Assembly (NCBI GenBank): GCA_001592805.2
Contig: CP051143.1
Location: 992,001 to 1,056,000, forward strand
Origin: Peltaster fructicola
Taxonomy: Eukaryota > Ascomycota > Dothideomycetes
DNA: 64,000 bases
Direction: 5' to 3'
Shown here one piece after another: positions 58,709 to 64,000 of this stretch. Numbering within the stretch: the first letter of the stretch is position 1; every line of letters starts with the position of its first letter. Below the pieces are notes generated by a model. That model saw only the letters and a program-made list of their open reading frames with translations. It was not told the origin of the DNA and ran no database searches. A program made the position numbers and the translations under genes.

Positions 58709-61201
58709 GGAGGGCGTCCCGACAGCATTTCAGCAGCATTCGGCATATCAATACAGTAAAGCAACAGCCATACATATCCATATTTGCGAAGCATTGTCTA
58801 TGATCGACAGGGCATCTTGTTTCGACGCCACTATCAACACGCCTTGTGGTATCTAGGTGTCGCTTCCACACTAACAGGATGAATTGAACATAAGCGATGC
58901 CCTCTCCCAACTATCACTTGGCGCCGTCCTTAGTCAGTTAAGAATTGCAAGCAGAGACCTGCTCACCATTTGCAGTCACCTGCAAGCATCAGGAGCTACA
59001 ACAGAAGACATGCATGATGGCAGCCAATGGCTGCCGATTCTTGTGGACAGTCTGGATCGGTCTTTAGCTCCCACCACACCTGCAGAGCTTCTGCAGGAGT
59101 GCGTGTGCTAGCGGCACATCGCAACAACTTCCGTACACACACTACTGCATGTTGTAGCCTGGTAAACAAAGCAGAGTTTTCACAAAAGGCGATGCCAATA
59201 GGCTCAAAGGCATTGTGAAGAGTACCTTTGTACGCGATCGTTCAAAGACAAGAGACGAACGAAAGGAAGTGTGTTACACCGCTATTCTTTTGTGCTCGAG
59301 CGTGAAACCACAGTGCTGGAGCGGGTATAGCTGCAACAACAAGCGCTGGTGAACCACCGTTGTCGTCGCCAATCAGCAGCAAGCATGCAATGCCAACACT
59401 GTTGAAGCCCGAGAGTTGCTCATAGCAGAGCCTTCGTCCGTTCAGCATGATATTGTACTAACATGTAGGTCGAAACACAATCTTATCGACTAGCATCGGG
59501 TATCAACAATATGACTTGAGCGAAGGACAATCGACAGTAGTGTCTCCATGCTCGACGGTGGAGGGTTGGCGACGAGCAGGATCGGTAATTACTGGGTCCG
59601 GATGGCTGCAGGGTGCAGCAGCCATGGGTGCTATCGTTATCGCTTGGCTCTTGTAAGCAGGCAATTTCCCTTTGGTTTCCCTTGTCTTTGCTAGTCAGCG
59701 AGCACCCCAAAGCTCGACTCGCTGATGGATACTTTATGCGAGAGCGGGAGGGCGTCGATCGGAGCATGCAACGTGGTGACAGTCGTGCCGCTGCCGTCCA
59801 TAAGGTAATATCCACAAGGGAAGATCGCTTTGACGACTGATAACAAAGGCTCTTGCGATATCACCACCGAGATGATGTGCTCGAGCATGACCCTGAGGAC
59901 AATGATCAGATGAGCAGTTGACGACAAAGAGGCGGAAACGTCACCTCGATGATCATGCGGACTTTCGTCTGGACTGTCCATCGCCAAGACAGCGCGCCAA
60001 AATAGTCCTTAGTGAGCGCATAGTCGATGGACCAAACTGCTTTGGGATGTACTAACGTGTCAAGTGGACACTGCGAGTTGCCAATGGTTTTAGAATGGCA
60101 CAGAAGCACTTCGCTCGCTTGATTCCCCGTCTCTCTGCTGCTCTATGTACCTCCCATCCCACCATCTTCATCAATCGACATACACCGCTCTTCTCAATCT
60201 GTTCAATACATATCCGGACTAATTCCTCTGTTGATGCTCACAACACCGTCAAAGGGTTACTACCTTTTGTTGACTTCTGCTGCTCGCTCTTTCGCCCAAA
60301 GCTGACCCACTGCTACATTCCTTGTACCTTAGGGTGACAACTTCCACTCAGCTCTTTGCCTACGGCACAGCGACAGCACTCTCTATACCTAAGAACTCTC
60401 CCTCTCACCACATCATCAACACGAATTGCATGGCCTTGCAGTGAAGAAAGAACCTCAGCACAGCATCTCCAACAACGACACCCTTGATCTTCCGCGAGCC
60501 GCCGCGCCAACCTTACATACGTCGCATTCGTCATCGAGCCTTTGCAAGCTTGCACCTTGGTCACGACCACAAGTCCTCTCCTGACACACTCACACACTAT
60601 ACCCGGCATTGCAAGAGCAGAGATCGAGGACAAGCGTCTCTTGGACATCTGTTCTTTGATGCTGGATACAACGAACAGTCATCTGTTAGGTCATTCGGCA
60701 GGATCCGCTCAAGGCAACACCCTCTACCAACTTGGCTCTTCTATCTCTCATCTTTGATCTCGCCTTTACTGTCGGCATCACGAGCTCTGCCCCCTCGTGA
60801 CTCTCGCCATTCAGTCAGAGATCCACGATCACCACCGTCATTCTGTACGACCATAAGAACACTGGTCTTTGCTTTCATCACAACAACTGTACTCATGAGT
60901 AATACGACTACAACACATTTTCTTTGCCTCTGATACCGACTTGCTTTCTGGGATTTGGACGTACTGTGCATATTATTATCAACATCATCCTACATCTTGT
61001 ACTGGACAGCGCGGAGTTTTGCTCTACTTCAATCATCATCAAAAACATCACGGAGACCTGAACGCGTCAACGAACAACAATTCCTTTTTTCTCTATTATA
61101 CGACCTTCACAACACTTGCAACCACGCACTGCTGTTCAGCCGTCGACAAAGTGTCTCGAGCATACCGGACTTTCACCTGGACACCTCGTTGCGACTGCTA
61201 A
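58709..61201. promoter_or_regulatory. Long region with the pyrimidine-rich leader of the kinase gene
   Basis: About 2.5 kb without a recognised gene. From about 60100 to 61201 the plus strand becomes strongly C/T-rich with scattered ATGs, as in the long leaders of fungal regulatory kinases. One ATG, near 60235, starts a short upstream frame (MLTTPSKG...). Earlier frames in 58870-59990 resemble no known protein. Confidence 0.45.
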
Positions 61202-63268
61202 ATGGATTGCATGCGAGATGGCTTCGAACAGAACAAGCTTCTCGATAATCGTTTCCTAACACTCTCCCCTCTCAACCATGGCTCCTTTGGCATGGTCTTC
61301 ATTGCCAAGGACACTCTTACTGGACAAAATGTTGCTATCAAGTGCATAACAAAGCCCGGCGCTCAGGAGGCTATCGGCAGCTGTCCTGTCGGTTTGTCGA
61401 CCGATGATCGCAGTGAGGAGCTGGCTATCCACTCTCTCCTTCCGGAGCATGACCACATTGTCAATCTCATCCACGACTTCGAGACAGAGTATCATCAGTA
61501 CATGGTCCTCGAACTCTGCAGCAATGGCGACCTTTACGAAGCCATTCGTCTTGGTCATGGTCCTCTGGAGACCGAGCATGTTCGCGACTTCATGCTACAG
61601 CTTGTCGACGCTGTGCAGCATATCCACGCCAATGGAGTCTACCATCGCGACATCAAGCCTGAGAACATCTTCTTGACTGCGGCTCGCTCCATGAAGCTTG
61701 GCGATTTTGGTCTGGCTACGACAGAGACTTGGTCGACCGAGTTCGCTGTCGGCTCCGATCGTTACATGGCTCCTGAGCAATTCGATGCTTCTGTATATGG
61801 TTACGGCTACTCGCCAGCCTCTGCTGACGTTTGGGCTATTGGCATTGTCCTGCTGAATGTTCTGTTCCAGCGCAACCCGTTTGCTACACCAACACAACAG
61901 GACCCGCTGTTTGCAGACTTCGCTCACGATCGTCAAAGTCTCTTCGACGTGTTCCCAACCATGTCACAGGACACGTACAACGTCATCAGACACTCTCTCG
62001 CTCTTGACCCTGCCAACCGATCTCTTGGTGCGGTGCGCGAGGCTCTTACGTCTGTTGTCAGCTTCACCACCACGGATGAATCCTTGGATGACTTTGCTAT
62101 CGAGCGTATCGATCTCGCCCCTGTCTCTACCGCCGCGCGTGAGCCTCTCAGGACACCTTCAATCAGCAGTCCTATGGCCGGTCAGGATGCTTTCCCGTGG
62201 TCAAACGTGCTCGCTACGCCGCAGAAGCCTACCAAGCGTCTACCGACCATTCCGGACGACGAGCCCGAGCTATTTCCCGGCTCTGCACAGTCTGCTGGGT
62301 GGCATTACGTTGACGCCGATGAAGCCTCACTGTCTTCCAACCTTGACTCTGGTCTCGGATTGTCCTACAAGTCAACAAAGTCTGTCAAGCCTTTCAATGC
62401 GAAGCCGAACAACTTTGTTGGCTCTCTGCCGATCACTTTCTCCCGTCCTGGCAAGACATTGTCGCCGTATGGCTCGACCATGTTCTCCAAGAGCTGGAGC
62501 GATCTGTGGGACGAAGACAACGAGACTGGAGAAAGCGAGCTGCCAGCTTTCGATGCTTCCGAACTCGGCATTGACATCTCGCGGGTCAGCACTGCCAAAC
62601 CGAGTACGCCACAGCTTCCAATTCCACAAGATGGCCGTGGCAGTGTCACACCGCGTCAAGCGAAGGCTGAGCTCGATCGCTCCGCCTTATCATCTGGCAC
62701 TGTCACTCCGATGGCTGAGCTTTCTGCTGAGTTGCCCAAGGTCAAGTCGTCATCGATCCTTGACAAATGGGCGGCGCTGGGCAACTTCCGACGTGCCAAG
62801 CAGGCCCCGACTGTCCCAGCTGCTGCACCTGTAACCCCGGCCAAGGGCAAATATATAGATGCATGGGCTACGTTCAGCTCTCTGACAGGCACTAAGAAGC
62901 AGACAACTGCAACTTTCACTCCTCGCGAACGTACGCCAGCTCGATCCATGGCGAAAGCTGTGCCTACAAGGACACGAGCTACCTCATCCAACGGCAAGTC
63001 CTGGGAACGACGAGAGCACAGTCCCAAGCATCCTTCTGTACCGGCTATGCCTGAGCCCTGGACTCTCGACAACAACTGGCGTGACCACAAGGCACGTGCA
63101 GCTATGCTTACGAACTCGCCGCCTCATGCTATGGGTACACCATCACGCAATCCTGGTGCCCATTACGCTATGACTGGCAAACCAACTAAGTCGTCTCCGA
63201 ACTCTCTTCTTAACGATGACATTGGTGATCTTGAATGGGTTGGTGGATGGAAAGACTTCCACCTCTAG
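61202..63268 (+). CDS. Serine/threonine protein kinase, Ran1/Ksp1-like
   Basis: This 688-residue kinase has a full N-terminal catalytic domain (about residues 18-290). The Gly loop is LNHGSFGMVF, the ATP-binding Lys is K47 in VAIKC, the catalytic loop HRDIKPEN contains D150, and the metal-binding DFG has D168. The activation segment reads DFGLATTETWS then GSDRYMAPEQF. The remainder is a long Ser/Pro/Thr-rich tail with many possible phosphosites and a conserved C-terminus, DIGDLEWVGGWKDFHL. This layout is that of the fungal Ran1/Pat1, Sks1 and Ksp1 nutrient-linked kinase group. I cannot decide which orthologue it is. It is a single exon starting at ATG 61202, preceded by a long leader. All catalytic residues are present. 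Confidence 0.9.
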   Translation: MDCMRDGFEQNKLLDNRFLTLSPLNHGSFGMVFIAKDTLTGQNVAIKCITKPGAQEAIGSCPVGLSTDDRSEELAIHSLLPEHDHIVNLIHDFETEYHQYMVLELCSNGDLYEAIRLGHGPLETEHVRDFMLQLVDAVQHIHANGVYHRDIKPENIFLTAARSMKLGDFGLATTETWSTEFAVGSDRYMAPEQFDASVYGYGYSPASADVWAIGIVLLNVLFQRNPFATPTQQDPLFADFAHDRQSLFDVFPTMSQDTYNVIRHSLALDPANRSLGAVREALTSVVSFTTTDESLDDFAIERIDLAPVSTAAREPLRTPSISSPMAGQDAFPWSNVLATPQKPTKRLPTIPDDEPELFPGSAQSAGWHYVDADEASLSSNLDSGLGLSYKSTKSVKPFNAKPNNFVGSLPITFSRPGKTLSPYGSTMFSKSWSDLWDEDNETGESELPAFDASELGIDISRVSTAKPSTPQLPIPQDGRGSVTPRQAKAELDRSALSSGTVTPMAELSAELPKVKSSSILDKWAALGNFRRAKQAPTVPAAAPVTPAKGKYIDAWATFSSLTGTKKQTTATFTPRERTPARSMAKAVPTRTRATSSNGKSWERREHSPKHPSVPAMPEPWTLDNNWRDHKARAAMLTNSPPHAMGTPSRNPGAHYAMTGKPTKSSPNSLLNDDIGDLEWVGGWKDFHL

Positions 63269-63574
63269 TGTCAGCAGGCTCTTGGTAACATTTTTGATTC
63301 TCCTCACTTGTGACTGATGGCCCTGTGTAGGCCAGGTCACTTGTGATGAACACACAGAAAAGAACGAGACTGCTGATGCTTCTTGTATTGACAACGAGCG
63401 TAGATCGCTCTAGATATTTGTTGCATACTACGTTATGCCAATCAATACAGAATTACCCATCCAAGATTGTGCCTTCTACGTGCTCTCATCTCATGGCACC
63501 TGTCGTAATCGTGATAGGATTGTAGACATGATCTCGTAATCTGGGTATATAGCAGCTGTAGTACAAATCTATGG
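63269..63574. other. Intergenic region between converging genes
   Basis: These 306 bases hold the 3' ends of the kinase and MAK16 genes. A GGGTATATAG-like stretch lies near 63542, but a promoter here would not serve either gene. Confidence 0.4.
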
Positions 63575-64000
63575 TTATGCCAACTCCATTGCTCGTTGCT
63601 TAGGCACTGGCTCGTATTCATACTCGATGCCCTTGGTTGGTCCTTTACTGGACTTCTTCCGTGCTTTGCCAGTGCCGGTCGCCTGTCTCTTTCGTTTGAG
63701 ACCGCTTGTCTCAGCCTCTGGCTCCGAGCCATCGTCCGAATCTGCTTCCTGGCCTGCATCGTCATCGCTGCCTCCTAACCAGTCCTCGAAATCTTCAAGA
63801 TCGTCTTCTGCATCGCTCTCGTCGAGGTCGCTGACATACTCGACATTGCCGTCTTCTCGCTCGTACTCATACTCGTTCTCATCCTCCTCTTCAATGCCAT
63901 CGTCCAGATCAACGTCTCGCTCTCCTTCTCCTGCTCTTTCTAGACCCTTGAGCACCTTCTTCCACACGTTCTCTTCGACGTTGAGTGGCTTGTCTCCGTA
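63575..64000 (-). CDS. MAK16: Mak16-like 60S ribosome biogenesis protein, C-terminal part
   Basis: This is the C-terminal part of a nucleolar protein required for 60S subunit assembly. The frame is open to the window edge, where it reads YGDKPLNVEENVWKKVLKG, a block found near the end of the Mak16 core. It then passes into a long acidic region (DLDDGIEEEDENEYEYE, VEYVSDLDESDAEDDLED) and a basic one (GLKRKRQATGTGKARKK), ending GIEYEYEPVPKQRAMELA at 63575. The acidic tail with VEYVSD and the final IEYEYE match the usual Mak16 layout. The N-terminal domain lies beyond the window. Identification relies on the tail and the short core segment, so it is good but not absolute. Confidence 0.85.
   Translation of the reverse strand, partial: YGDKPLNVEENVWKKVLKGLERAGEGERDVDLDDGIEEEDENEYEYEREDGNVEYVSDLDESDAEDDLEDFEDWLGGSDDDAGQEADSDDGSEPEAETSGLKRKRQATGTGKARKKSSKGPTKGIEYEYEPVPKQRAMELA

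Noticed and set aside
1-64000. Mobile elements, LTR or virus-derived copies, CRISPR arrays
   Set aside because: No reverse transcriptase, transposase, integrase or capsid-like frames, no long terminal or direct repeats and no spaced repeat arrays were seen on reading both strands.
1-64000. tRNA genes
   Set aside because: I looked in the gene-free stretches for the conserved B-box and a matching cloverleaf and found no convincing case; a covariance-model scan would be decisive.

Overview
This window is nuclear DNA from a filamentous ascomycete (Pezizomycotina). I infer Dothideomycetes. The support is compact single-copy genes on both strands, short GT-AG introns (mostly 43-60 nt) with CTRAY-like branch sites, and fungus-specific families: velvet factor VeA, a HapX-like bZIP with a Hap4-type motif, Mid1, Sey1 and the Mga2/Spt23 membrane-tethered activator. 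I found no transposon, LTR element, CRISPR array, rRNA or convincing tRNA.

Layout. 1-7.9 kb: end of a PhoD-like phosphatase, an eIF4E2/4EHP-like cap-binding protein, an Ulp2-type SUMO protease, an AIG2-like gamma-glutamylcyclotransferase and a PQ-loop membrane protein (Any1/PQLC1 type). 8.3-10.4 kb: HapX-like bZIP with an exact ATCWGATAA iron-GATA site in its first intron and a strong inverted-repeat structure in its last intron. 10.5-13.8 kb: RRP15 and SRP54 divergently arranged, then a small conserved protein. 14.2-22.6 kb: cytochrome P450, Emp65/TAPT1 family protein, RING-H2 ligase and VeA. 25.4-32.7 kb: Mga2/Spt23-like factor and a conserved nuclear protein. 34-48 kb: a small unknown protein, a Sly41-like transporter, a large alpha/beta hydrolase, a PUF protein, SEY1 and MID1. 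48.2-58.7 kb: two conserved unknown proteins, a ubiquitin hydrolase, TRM9 and UTR4 tail to tail, and a multi-pass membrane protein. 61.2-64 kb: a Ran1/Ksp1-like kinase and the end of MAK16.

Most of the genes are housekeeping or regulatory and do not form one pathway. Shared themes are ER membrane biology (SRP54, Sey1, Emp65, Sly41-like, Mga2), ribosome biogenesis (Rrp15, Mak16), translation control (4EHP, PUF, Trm9) and S-adenosylmethionine use and salvage (Trm9, Utr4).

The most notable signals are: two stop-free 48-nt introns whose retention would put a hydrophobic 16-residue insert into the Mga2 membrane anchor and the VeA velvet domain; the iron-type GATA site and the nested hairpin inside the HapX-like gene; a decoy splice site inside the Trm9 SAM motif; and apparent reading-frame changes near the ends of SRP54 and two other genes. 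I saw no clear case of a wholly new biological system. Exon joins were made by eye from splice signals and reading phase and have not been tested against transcripts.
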